Source: Streptomyces sp. NRRL F-5630 (GTDB taxonomy: Bacteria > Actinomycetota > Actinomycetes > Streptomycetales > Streptomycetaceae). From it: 23,220 nucleotides of DNA. Both the position numbers and the translations under genes were made by a program. The DNA lies in assembly GCF_000719475.1 (NCBI RefSeq), contig NZ_JOGO01000087.1, positions 1 through 23,220 on the forward strand, in the 5' to 3' direction. Positions 14,824-23,156 of the stretch are shown in pieces; the first letter of the stretch is position 1, and every line of letters begins with the position of its first letter. The notes below the pieces were generated by a model. The model did no database searches. It was not told the DNA's origin and saw nothing but the letters and a program-made list of their open reading frames with translations.

Positions 14824-16119
14824 ATGGCTGTGCAAGCCGCCGAAATCCCGCAGAACACCACCTCCGCCGTCGACCTCGGCCCCGCTGTCGCGCTCTCGTG
14901 CCGCGAGTGCGGCGAGCGCTTCCCGCTCGGCCCGGTCTTCGCCTGCGAGAGCTGCTTCGGCCCGCTCGAGGTCGCCTACGAACTGCCCTCCGGCGACGTC
15001 GAGGAACTGCGCCGCGCGATCGAGGCCGGCCCCAAGAACATCTGGCGCTACGCACCGTTGCTGCCCGTGCCCGCCGACGTGGCGAGCCACCCCAGCACCA
15101 ACCCCGGACTCACGCAACTCGTGAAGGCGGACCGGCTCGCCAAGGAACTCGGCGTCACCGGCGGCCTCTACGTCAAGGACGATTCCGGGAACCCCACGCA
15201 CTCCTTCAAGGACCGCGTCGTCGCGATCGCCGTCGAGGCCGCGCGCGCCTTCGGCTTCACGACCCTGTCCTGCTCGTCCACGGGCAACCTCGCGGGCGCC
15301 GTCGGCGCCGCCGCCGCCCGCGCCGGCTTCCGCTCCTGCGTCTTCATCCCGCACGACCTGGAGCAGGGCAAGGTCGTCATGGCCGCCGTCTACGGCGGCG
15401 AGCTCGTCGGCATCGAGGGCACGTACGACGACGTGAACCGCTTCTGCTCCGAGCTGATCGGCGACCCGCTCGGCGAGGGCTGGGGCTTCGTCAACGTCAA
15501 CCTGCGCCCGTACTACGGCGAGGGCTCGAAGACCCTCGCGTACGAGATCTGCGAACAGCTCGGCTGGGAAATCCCCGACCAGATCGTCATCCCGGTCGCC
15601 TCCGGCTCGCAACTGACGAAGATCGACAAGGGCCTGAAGGAACTGATCAAGCTCGGTCTCGTCGCGGACAAGCCGTACAAGATCTTCGGCGCGCAGGCCG
15701 AGGGCTGCTCGCCGGTCTCGACCGCCTACAAGGCCGGGCACGACGTCGTGCGCCCGCAGAAGCCGAAGACGATCGCGAAGTCCCTCGCGATCGGCAACCC
15801 GGCGGACGGCCCGTACGTGCTCGACATCACCCGCCGCACGGGCGGCGCCGTCGAGGACGTGGACGACGAGCAGGTCGTGGACGCGATCAAGCTCCTCGCG
15901 CGCACCGAGGGCATCTTCGCCGAGACGGCGGGCGGCGTCACGGTGGGTGTCACGCGCAAGCTCATCGAGAACGGGCAGCTCGACCCCGCCCTGACCACCG
16001 TCGTCCTCAACACCGGTGACGGCCTCAAGACCCTGGACGCGGTCGCCCCGACCACCGGGCCCACCGCGACGATCCGCCCCGACCTGGACGCCTTCCGCGC
16101 CGCCGGTCTCGCGGGCTGA
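14824..16119 (+). CDS. metM: Threonine-synthase-like PLP enzyme, probable sulfur-carrier-dependent homocysteine synthase
   Basis: The 431-residue protein is a fold-type II PLP enzyme of the threonine synthase family. An N-terminal zinc-ribbon-like element has CRECG (Cys26, Cys29) and CESCF (Cys41, Cys44). The PLP Schiff-base lysine is Lys129 in PTHSFKDR; SSTGNLAGAVGAAAARAG binds the cofactor phosphate. Annotators would call it ThrC. The SAM riboswitch ahead of it and the sulfur-carrier gene 46 bp behind it point instead to methionine: O-phosphohomoserine plus the carrier thiocarboxylate giving homocysteine. I recall this route being reported in Streptomyces with the names MetM and MetO. Streptomycetes usually have another thrC beside hom and thrB, not in this window. 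AAAGGG lies seven bases before the ATG. Threonine synthase activity remains the alternative. Confidence 0.85.
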   Translation: MAVQAAEIPQNTTSAVDLGPAVALSCRECGERFPLGPVFACESCFGPLEVAYELPSGDVEELRRAIEAGPKNIWRYAPLLPVPADVASHPSTNPGLTQLVKADRLAKELGVTGGLYVKDDSGNPTHSFKDRVVAIAVEAARAFGFTTLSCSSTGNLAGAVGAAAARAGFRSCVFIPHDLEQGKVVMAAVYGGELVGIEGTYDDVNRFCSELIGDPLGEGWGFVNVNLRPYYGEGSKTLAYEICEQLGWEIPDQIVIPVASGSQLTKIDKGLKELIKLGLVADKPYKIFGAQAEGCSPVSTAYKAGHDVVRPQKPKTIAKSLAIGNPADGPYVLDITRRTGGAVEDVDDEQVVDAIKLLARTEGIFAETAGGVTVGVTRKLIENGQLDPALTTVVLNTGDGLKTLDAVAPTTGPTATIRPDLDAFRAAGLAG

Positions 16120-16165
16120 GCCCCGTCCCCCCGAACTTTCCGCGCTGCCCGAGAAAGGCCACGCC

Positions 16166-16444
16166 ATGAGCGTTTCCGTTCGTATCCCGACCATCCTGCG
16201 CACCTACACCGGCGGCCAGGCCGAGGTCCCCGCCGAGGGCGCCACCGTCGCCGAGGTCATCGCCGACCTGGAGCGCAAGCACAACGGGATCTCCGCCCGC
16301 GTCCTCGACGACGACGGCAAGCTCCGCCGCTTCGTCAACCTCTACGTCAACGACGACGACATCCGCTTCGAGCAGGGCCTCGACACGGCCACTCCGGACG
16401 GCACGGGCATCTCGATCATCCCCGCCGTCGCCGGCGGCTGCTGA
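16166..16444 (+). CDS. metO: MoaD/ThiS/CysO-like sulfur-carrier protein ending Gly-Gly-Cys
   Basis: The 92-residue protein has the ubiquitin-like beta-grasp sequence of sulfur carriers. It resembles mycobacterial CysO along its length: VRIPTILRTYTGGQ, ADLERKHNGIS, RRFVNLYVNDDDIRF and the end IIPAVAGG. These carriers are activated at a terminal Gly-Gly and hold sulfur as a thiocarboxylate. Here one extra residue, Cys92, follows the Gly-Gly, so the protein must be trimmed or must work differently. GAGAAAGG precedes the ATG. It shares the metM transcript (46-bp gap) and so falls under the same SAM riboswitch. Two hairpins follow. The role as sulfur donor to MetM is inferred from context and recalled literature. 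Confidence 0.87.
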   Translation: MSVSVRIPTILRTYTGGQAEVPAEGATVAEVIADLERKHNGISARVLDDDGKLRRFVNLYVNDDDIRFEQGLDTATPDGTGISIIPAVAGGC

Positions 16445-16458
16445 CCCCGCGCCCGCGC

Positions 16459-16478
16459 GGCGGCCGTTCGGGGCCGCC
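16459..16478 (+). terminator. First hairpin after metO
   Basis: GGCGGCC (16459-16465) and GGCCGCC (16472-16478) form a perfect 7-bp stem with loop GTTCGG, 15 bases after the metO stop. Confidence 0.6.
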
Positions 16479-16499
16479 CGCTTCCCCCACTTCGTTCCC

Positions 16500-16528
16500 G
16501 CCCCCTCCGCACCACATGCGGAGGGGGC
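16500..16528 (+). terminator. Strong second hairpin after metO
   Basis: GCCCCCTCCGC (16500-16510) and GCGGAGGGGGC (16518-16528) form a perfect 11-bp stem with a 7-base loop. It is followed by AATTCC rather than a T-run. Together with the preceding hairpin it most likely ends the metM-metO transcript. Confidence 0.8.
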
Positions 16529-16771
16529 AATTCCATGGGATTCGAAGGAGTAGAGTCGGGGTATTGCTCCGCCCCTTTCTTCACGGCGGGCCCCAGGAAT
16601 CCCCGGTGCCGCACGCGCCCCTGCCGGAATCCCGGGAACCAATTCCGCTTTCCGCGCCGCCTCTTTGCGGCTTTGCGTTCCTTTTGCCCGGCCCGACGTG
16701 TCCGGAAGTCCCGTGAATCCTCCGGCCATGTCGGGATGCGCTCCCGGCCGAATTCTCGTCCGACTGACCTG
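16529..16771. other. Non-coding stretch between metO and the cold-shock gene
   Basis: I see no gene here. The base composition is clearly less GC-rich than neighbouring genes (AATTC, TTTCTT and TTTTG runs). Short reading frames exist but lack codon bias and ribosome binding sites. It may hold upstream promoter elements of the cold-shock gene. Confidence 0.5.
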
Positions 16772-16799
16772 TTGCGGACGGCAGTTGGGCAGATACATT
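16772..16799 (+). promoter_or_regulatory. Candidate cold-shock gene promoter
   Basis: TTGCGG (16772-16777) and TACATT (16794-16799) are spaced by 16 bases, a plausible housekeeping promoter. The mRNA would carry a leader of roughly 110 bases before the ATG at 16915. Long leaders are common for cold-shock genes, where they can act as RNA thermosensors. Confidence 0.5.
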
Positions 16800-16914
16800 C
16801 AGCGGCGGTCGACGCGTTCCGGCGCACGCCCCCCAAGATTCCCGCGGGGGTGAGGTCTGACCCGGGTGCGCGAAGTGCGTTCCTGTGCAAGGGCCAGTAA
16901 TAGGGGAGTTAGGC

Positions 16915-17118
16915 ATGGCTCAGGGCACCGTCAAGTGGTTCAACGCGGAGAAGGGCTACGGCTTCATCGCGGTCGACGGTGGTGCGGATGTATTCGTCCA
17001 CTACAGCGCGATCCAGATGGACGGTTACCGCACCCTGGAGGAGGGTCAGCGGGTCGAGTTCGAGATCTCGCAGGGCCAGAAGGGCCCGCAGGCGGACATG
17101 GTCCGCGCTGCCGCCTGA
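16915..17118 (+). CDS. Cold-shock-domain RNA chaperone (CspA family)
   Basis: The 67-residue protein is one complete cold-shock domain that binds single-stranded RNA and DNA and melts RNA structure. RNP1 is KGYGFI (13-18) and RNP2 is VFVHY (26-30); the start [15 protein letters not shown] and [18 protein letters not shown] are standard. GGGGAG lies about six bases before the ATG. In RNP1 a Tyr replaces the more common Phe of KGFGFI, which is a frequent variant. It is a single-gene unit ended by a strong hairpin and lies upstream of groEL. The exact paralogue cannot be assigned because streptomycetes carry many such genes. Confidence 0.95.
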   Translation: MAQGTVKWFNAEKGYGFIAVDGGADVFVHYSAIQMDGYRTLEEGQRVEFEISQGQKGPQADMVRAAA

Positions 17119-17177
17119 ACAGCGCTCCGACCGGTACGGGGCCGCACGGCCGCGTACGGCACGACATGACGAGCACG

Positions 17178-17217
17178 GGCGAGGGCCCGCACCCGGGGAC
17201 GGGGGCGGGCCCTCGCC
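17178..17217 (+). terminator. Terminator of the cold-shock gene
   Basis: GGCGAGGGCCCGC (17178-17190) and GCGGGCCCTCGCC (17205-17217) form a perfect 13-bp stem with a 14-base loop, 59 bases after the stop codon. From 17218 to 17373 I see only GC-rich sequence without a gene. Confidence 0.8.
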
Positions 17218-17373
17218 GCGCGTGCGCTCCCGCCGTCGGCCCGCCCGTGCCCACCCGCCCGCCGCCCGCCCGCGTCCCCGGGCACGCCGCCCGTCCGTCA
17301 CCGTCGCGCCCGCGCGCTGACACGTGCGGGTGGCTTGGGACGGGTACGGGTCGGGCAGGACGCACTCAAGTGG

Positions 17374-19185
<1,812 letters not shown>

Positions 19186-19226
19186 TCCGGCTCCCGGCCG
19201 CACGGCCGGACTCGGATGAGGGTTCC

Positions 19227-19262
19227 CCGGGGCCCGTACGTCTTCGGACGTGCGGGCCCCGG
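19227..19262 (+). terminator. groEL terminator with TTCG tetraloop
   Basis: CCGGGGCCCGTACGTC (19227-19242) pairs with GACGTGCGGGCCCCGG (19247-19262), a 16-bp stem with one G-U pair, capped by the very stable TTCG loop. It starts 42 bases after the groEL stop. Confidence 0.9.
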
Positions 19263-19330
19263 CTGCGTGCGGGGGCCTACGGGGGCCTCGACGGTACGGG
19301 GCCGCGCCCGGTCCTGCCCCCCTACACGGA

Positions 19331-19365
19331 GAAGCGGCACCTCCCGGTCCAGGAGGTGCCGCTTC
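19331..19365. terminator. Second perfect hairpin downstream of groEL
   Basis: GAAGCGGCACCTCC (19331-19344) and GGAGGTGCCGCTTC (19352-19365) form a perfect 14-bp stem with a 7-base loop. It may be a back-up terminator. Between it and the palindrome at 19528 I see no gene. Confidence 0.75.
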
Positions 19366-19527
19366 GTCGTGTGGCCGACCGTCCGCGTTCCCCCGGGGAC
19401 GGCGGTCGTGCCGGGCGCGCCCGCGTCGCTTCCCCCGAATCCGGCGCGGGCGGGCAGCCCGGTACCACCGCCCCGTTCCGGACGGTCGTCACCGGGACAG
19501 GATGCCCTGAGCGAGCGCGACAGGGTA

Positions 19528-19543
19528 TGAGTACTTGTACTCA
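19528..19543. promoter_or_regulatory. Palindromic operator upstream of the LuxR-type gene
   Basis: TGAGTAC and GTACTCA are perfect 7-base arms around TT. The site ends 72 bases before the LuxR-type start and overlaps a possible -10 (TATGAGT). A dimeric regulator, perhaps the LuxR-type protein itself, is the likely binder. A 9-base direct repeat GGACTTCAC follows at about 19582-19599. Confidence 0.5.
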
Positions 19544-19615
19544 CCCACACGGCCGCGAGCGCCAAGGGCCGCGCGAACTCGCGGACTTCACGGACTTCAC
19601 GGAAAGGGCGGCGCG

Positions 19616-20416
19616 ATGGACGGAGCCGACGTGGACCCGGTCGTGCTCGCCCGGCTGCTCGAACTCGCCGTCGCGGCCCTCCACGAGACCCGCCCCGAAC
19701 AGCTGTGGGACCTCGCCTTCGCCACCCTGCTCGACACGCTCGACGCCGATCTCGCCGTCCGCAAGGCCGGGGAGTGGGCACCGGGCGAGGGCACCGTCCG
19801 GCTCTGGACCCCCGAGGGCCCCGCCCACCACCTCCTCGGCCCCGACCAGCTCGACGTGATCCGCACCGGCTATCCCTTCGTCGACCACTACACCGCCGGC
19901 CACCCCCTCGAACCCCTCACCGCGCGCGCCACCGCCGGAGCCCACGCGTGGCGCCACGCCCCACCCGCCGGGCACCTGCGCGACGCGCTCGGCTCCACCG
20001 ACATCCTCGCCCTGCCGCTCCCGCACCCCGAGAAGGGCACCATCAACGGCTGCCTCCTCCACCGCACGGGCCGCCACCCCTTCACCCCCGCCCACCTCGC
20101 CTACGCCCGCCGCGCCCAGCCCGTACTCGCCGCCGTCGAGGCCCACGCGGGCCACCTGCGCGCCTGGCGCACACCTCCCGGCGGCCGGGAAGCAGCGGCG
20201 GTACGGGAGGAACGCGCCGCCGAACTCGGGCTCACCCCGCGCGAGATCACCGTCCTCACCCTGCTCGCCGAGGCCCGTACCGCGAGCGCCATCGCGCAGC
20301 GTCTCGGCATCTCACCCCGCACCGTCCACCGCCACCTCGCCCACCTCTACCGCAAGTTCGGGACGAGGGACCGGCTCGCGACGGTGCTCCGGGCGCGGGA
20401 GACGGGCGTGCTGTGA
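19616..20416 (+). CDS. LuxR-type helix-turn-helix transcriptional regulator
   Basis: The 266-residue protein ends in a LuxR/GerE DNA-binding domain (206-264): LTPREITVLTLLAEARTASAIAQ, then the recognition helix region GISPRTVHRHLAHLYRKFGTRDRLATV. The N-terminal two thirds look like a GAF-type sensor (about 25-175; DALGSTDILALPLPHPEKGTINGCLLHR) without a phosphorylatable receiver pattern, so it is probably an orphan ligand-sensing regulator. AAAGGG precedes the ATG; in-frame codons upstream (to 19535) lie over the palindrome and are not family-like. The ligand and targets are unknown. It is convergent with the XRE-type regulator gene. Confidence 0.88.
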   Translation: MDGADVDPVVLARLLELAVAALHETRPEQLWDLAFATLLDTLDADLAVRKAGEWAPGEGTVRLWTPEGPAHHLLGPDQLDVIRTGYPFVDHYTAGHPLEPLTARATAGAHAWRHAPPAGHLRDALGSTDILALPLPHPEKGTINGCLLHRTGRHPFTPAHLAYARRAQPVLAAVEAHAGHLRAWRTPPGGREAAAVREERAAELGLTPREITVLTLLAEARTASAIAQRLGISPRTVHRHLAHLYRKFGTRDRLATVLRARETGVL

Positions 20417-20447
20417 GGCGTCGGGTCGGGAGCGGGGGGCTTGGGGG

Positions 20448-20527
20448 CGGGTGGCTTGGGCGGGTGGCTTGGGAGCGGTCGGCTTGGGAGCTGCGGGTTC
20501 CGGGAGGTGCCGGTTCCGGGAGGTGCC
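20448..20527. repeat. Short tandem repeats between the convergent regulator genes
   Basis: CGGGTGGCTTGGG occurs twice in tandem (20448-20473), with a degenerate third copy, and GGTTCCGGGAGGTGCC occurs twice in tandem (20496-20527). The stretch lies between two convergent stop codons and is not coding. I see no clear terminator hairpin in it. Confidence 0.85.
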
Positions 20528-20600
20528 GGTCCCGTGGCCGTCCGCTGAGAGGGCGTCGCTCAGGAGCCGTCGCCCAGGAGTCCCCGCCCAGGGGTCGTGC

Positions 20601-21443
20601 TCAGGCTCCCGGGGCGCGGGCCGGGAGGGAGTTGAGGAGCTGGAGCTTCTCGTGGCTGTCGGTGCCGGGGGTCGCGGTGTAGACGAGGAGCGCCTGCCAC
20701 TGGGCCGGGTCGATGAGTACCTGGCAGTACAGGTCGAGCACTCCGAGATCCGGGTGACGCACCCGCTTCGCCTCGGTCTGCGGCAGGCCGACCTCGTGCG
20801 CCGCCCACAGCGCGGCGAACTCCTCGCTGCGTGCGAGCAGCGCCTCCGCGATCTCCTCCGCGCGCCCGCCCTTCCCCTCCCGCGCGTACGCCTCGCGCAA
20901 CTCGGAGGCGAAGAAGCGGCCGCGCAGCGTGTGGTCCTCCGCCGGGTAGAGCGGGCGCACGGTGTCGGGCACGGCGAACCAGCGGTACGTGATGCTGCGC
21001 TCCAGACCGGTGAAGAGGGTCTGGTCCCCGAGCAGCGCGGTCGCCGCGTGGGTCTGCTTGAGCGTCTCGCCCACACCCGAGACGACCTGCGCGGGGGTGT
21101 CCTCCAGGCGGTCGAGGATGCGCATGAGGCCCGGCGTGATGTGGTCCGTACGGCTCGTGCGGGCGGGGGCGTTGTGTCCGGCGAGGAGGAAGAGATGGTC
21201 GCGCTCGGCGAGCGTGAGGCGCAGCCCGCGCGCCATCGCCGTGAGCATCTGCTCGGATGGCTGCGGCCCGCGCTCCTGCTCGATGCGCGTGTAGTAGTCG
21301 GCGGACATCTCGCACAACGCCGCCACCTCCTCGCGCCGCAGCCCGCCGGTACGGCGGCGCGGGCCGCGCGGCAGCCCGACGTCCTCGGGTTGCAGCGCGG
21401 CGCGGCGGGTGCGCAGGAAGTCGGCGAGCTGGGCCCGGTCCAC
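20601..21443 (-). CDS. XRE-family regulator with MmyB-like ligand-binding domain
   Basis: The 280-residue protein has an N-terminal XRE helix-turn-helix (about 5-90): LADFLRTRRAALQP, GLRREEVAALCEMSADYYTRIEQERGPQPSEQML and LRLTLAERDHLFLLAG are highly typical. Residues about 105-275 match the MmyB-like ligand-binding domain (PAS-like; DRLEDTPAQVV, PDLGVLDLYCQVLIDP, TATPGTDSHEKLQLL). The start is the GTG at 21441-21443 with GAGGAGG six bases upstream. Such regulators often control a neighbouring SDR gene; here an SDR gene lies upstream in the same direction, 254 bp away. Ligand unknown. Confidence 0.92.
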   Translation of the reverse strand: MDRAQLADFLRTRRAALQPEDVGLPRGPRRRTGGLRREEVAALCEMSADYYTRIEQERGPQPSEQMLTAMARGLRLTLAERDHLFLLAGHNAPARTSRTDHITPGLMRILDRLEDTPAQVVSGVGETLKQTHAATALLGDQTLFTGLERSITYRWFAVPDTVRPLYPAEDHTLRGRFFASELREAYAREGKGGRAEEIAEALLARSEEFAALWAAHEVGLPQTEAKRVRHPDLGVLDLYCQVLIDPAQWQALLVYTATPGTDSHEKLQLLNSLPARAPGA

Positions 21444-21602
21444 GGTGTTCCTCCTCGGGGGCGTCCCTGACGGTCCTGGCATCGATGATGCCGGTCGGGC
21501 GGGGGCCCTCGCGCCCGTACGACGGGAGGGAGGGCCACCGGGAGGGGGCGGAGCACTGCCGGGAGGGCGCGAGGCACCGTCACGGTGGGCCGGAGTGCCC
21601 AA

Positions 21603-21683
21603 GGGGTGGGGTGGGAGGTGCGTGTCCGTGGGGTGGGGCGGGAGGCGCGTGGCGTCGGGGTGGGGCGGGAGGCTTCCGGCCCC
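21603..21683. repeat. Three 27-bp G-rich tandem repeats
   Basis: Three consecutive 27-bp units start at 21603, 21630 and 21657. The last two share a perfect 17-bp core, GGGGTGGGGCGGGAGGC. They lie between the SDR stop and the XRE-type start. The plus strand has many GGG/GGGG runs and could fold into a G-quadruplex. Since genes here read on the minus strand, their mRNA would be C-rich. Confidence 0.9.
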
Positions 21684-21697
21684 GTTCCGGCCGGGGT

Positions 21698-22531
21698 TCA
21701 CAGCAGCATGCCGCCGCTCGCCTCGATGCGCTGCCCGGTGATCCAGCGGGTGCCGTCGGCGAGGAGCGAGGCGACGGCCGCGCCGATGTCGACCGGGTCG
21801 CCGACGTGCCCCATCGCGGTGACGCTCGCAAGCCCCTCCCGTACCTGCGCGCTGTCCCGCAGGTAGCCACCGCCGAAGTCGGTCCCGGTGGCGCCGGGGG
21901 CGATGGCGTTGACCGCGATACCGCGCGGGCCCAGCTCCTTCGCGAGGTAGCGCGTGAAGACCTCCACGGCGCCCTTCATCGAGGCGTACGGCGCGGCGTC
22001 CGACTGCGTGAAGCGCGTCAGGCCGGTCGAGACGTTGAGGACCCGGCCGCCGTCGGCGAGCAGCGGGAGGAGCGCCTGGGTGAGCAGGTACGGGCCCTTG
22101 AAGTGGACCTCGTACATGCTGTCGAGCTGCTCCGCCGTGGTCTCGGCGACGGGTGCCAGCGCGGCGGAGCCCGCGTTGTTGAGGAGGTGGTCGAAGGTCT
22201 CCCGCCCCCAGTGCTCGCCGAGCGCGGCCCGCACGTCCGCGACGAAGGCGGGGAACGTGCCGAACTCGGTCGTGTCGAGCCGGAACGCCACGGCCGTACG
22301 CCCCAGCCCGCGCACCGCGGCGAGCACCTCTTCGATCTCGTCGGCGTGCGAACGGTAGGTGAGGAGAAGGTCCTGCCCGGCGGCGGCCAGGTGCAGGGCG
22401 GCCTCCTTGCCGAGACCGCGGTTGGCGCCGGTGACGAGCGTGATCTTGGGGGACGGCGCGCCGGGGGTGGGGGCACTGGGGGCGGGGGTCGCGGCGGTGC
22501 CGGCTTCGTGAGGGGCGCGGGTGTCGCTCAT
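21698..22531 (-). CDS. Short-chain dehydrogenase/reductase (SDR)
   Basis: The 277-residue enzyme is a classical SDR using NAD(P)H on an unknown carbonyl or alcohol. The cofactor motif is TGANRGLG (34-41), the structural motif NNAG (118-121), and the catalytic set Ser168, Tyr182 and Lys186 (YASMK). The end WITGQRIEASGGMLL is typical. Residues 1-28 form an Ala/Pro-rich extension not seen in most SDRs; ACGGAGC precedes the ATG at 22529-22531, so I kept this start. The Arg60 after strand 2 (LLTYRSHADE) favours NADPH. The XRE-type gene follows on the same strand and may regulate this gene. Confidence 0.92.
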   Translation of the reverse strand: MSDTRAPHEAGTAATPAPSAPTPGAPSPKITLVTGANRGLGKEAALHLAAAGQDLLLTYRSHADEIEEVLAAVRGLGRTAVAFRLDTTEFGTFPAFVADVRAALGEHWGRETFDHLLNNAGSAALAPVAETTAEQLDSMYEVHFKGPYLLTQALLPLLADGGRVLNVSTGLTRFTQSDAAPYASMKGAVEVFTRYLAKELGPRGIAVNAIAPGATGTDFGGGYLRDSAQVREGLASVTAMGHVGDPVDIGAAVASLLADGTRWITGQRIEASGGMLL

Positions 22532-22907
22532 GGGGTGCTCCGTAGAGACGCGGGCGGGAATGCGCTGACGCCATCGAGAGTGCCCGGCGGGGCGAGGGGG
22601 ATGAAGGCCGCACTCATCCGGGGACCGGGAGTCCCCCCTTGTGGAGGGGAGGGGAGGGGAGGGGCGGGGCCCGGGGAGGGGAGGGGAAGCGGGCCGGGTG
22701 CGGGGTGCGGGGTTCGCGGGAAGGTGGTGCGGCTGGGGGCGCGGAGTGGGTGCGCCTTGGGGGGCGGGCTGGAGCGCGTCCGGGCGACGCGAGAGCGCGG
22801 GAGCGCGGGGCGGGGTGTGCGGTCTGCCTGGCGGCAAGGGCGGCGCGTGCCTCGGCGCGGGTCAGCGGCGGCGCCGAGCGCGGGGGTTCAGCGGCGGCGC
22901 TGGCGGG
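22532..22907. other. Gene-free G-rich stretch before the SDR gene
   Basis: No gene is supported here; the open frames lack plausible starts or family sequence. It includes the promoter side of the SDR gene, the G-tract at 22645-22687 and the repeated 3' end of the next gene. TGGCGTCAGCGCATTC on the minus strand (around 22556-22573) may be part of the SDR promoter region but no clear boxes are seen. Confidence 0.5.
22645..22687 (+). repeat. GGGGA-type G-tract
   Basis: The plus strand has at least seven runs of three or more G within 43 bases, mostly GGGGA steps. It can in principle form a G-quadruplex or a polymerase slip site. It lies upstream of the SDR gene on its template side. Confidence 0.8.
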
Positions 22908-22920
22908 TCAGCGGCGGCGC
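22862..22920. repeat. Three copies of the 3' end of the small membrane gene
   Basis: TCAGCGGCGGCGC occurs at 22862-22874, 22888-22900 and 22908-22920. The last copy is the end of the membrane-protein gene (three Arg codons and the TGA stop on the minus strand). The other two are downstream of that stop, so the gene end looks duplicated. Confidence 0.9.
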
Positions 22921-23156
22921 TGGGCGCGGAGGTAGAGGCCGCCCAGGACGAGCGTGGGCACGGCGAAGCCGAGGGCGAGGTTGGCCTGCCGGTGATGATC
23001 CGCGTTGCACGCGCTCGCGGTGGGCCCACCGGACTCGCCGGTCCCCAGCACACTCCCGCAACCGCTCCCGCCCACCGGCCACATGAGCAGCGCGAGCACG
23101 ACGAGGACCCCGAGCGCCGCGAGGCCGCCGTAGAGACGGGGGGCGGTGATACGCAT
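22908..23156 (-). CDS. Small two-helix membrane protein
   Basis: The 82-residue protein is predicted to cross the membrane twice: about residues 8-28 (LYGGLAALGVLVVLALLMW) and 59-77 (ANLALGFAVPTLVLGGLYL). The loop between them (29-58) contains two cysteines, His-His and several Gly, and the C-terminus is Arg-rich (RAQRRR), which by the positive-inside rule puts both ends in the cytoplasm. The two cysteines could form an external disulfide. I do not recognise a family and give no function. The first residues MRITAPRLYG place the start at 23154-23156; no strong ribosome binding site is visible. Confidence 0.75.
   Translation of the reverse strand: MRITAPRLYGGLAALGVLVVLALLMWPVGGSGCGSVLGTGESGGPTASACNADHHRQANLALGFAVPTLVLGGLYLRAQRRR

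Noticed and set aside
14617..16203. A 528-codon open frame antisense to metM
   Set aside because: It would run through the SAM riboswitch and has no domain-like sequence; metM on the other strand is certain.
16535..16900. A 121-codon plus-strand frame between metO and the cold-shock gene
   Set aside because: It starts inside the terminator area, runs over the cold-shock promoter and shows no codon bias or family match.
21444..22613. Upstream extension of the XRE-type protein into the G-rich repeats, giving 9-residue Pro/His repeats
   Set aside because: The GTG at 21443 has a strong ribosome binding site and gives the standard family N-terminus; the extension overlaps the SDR gene.
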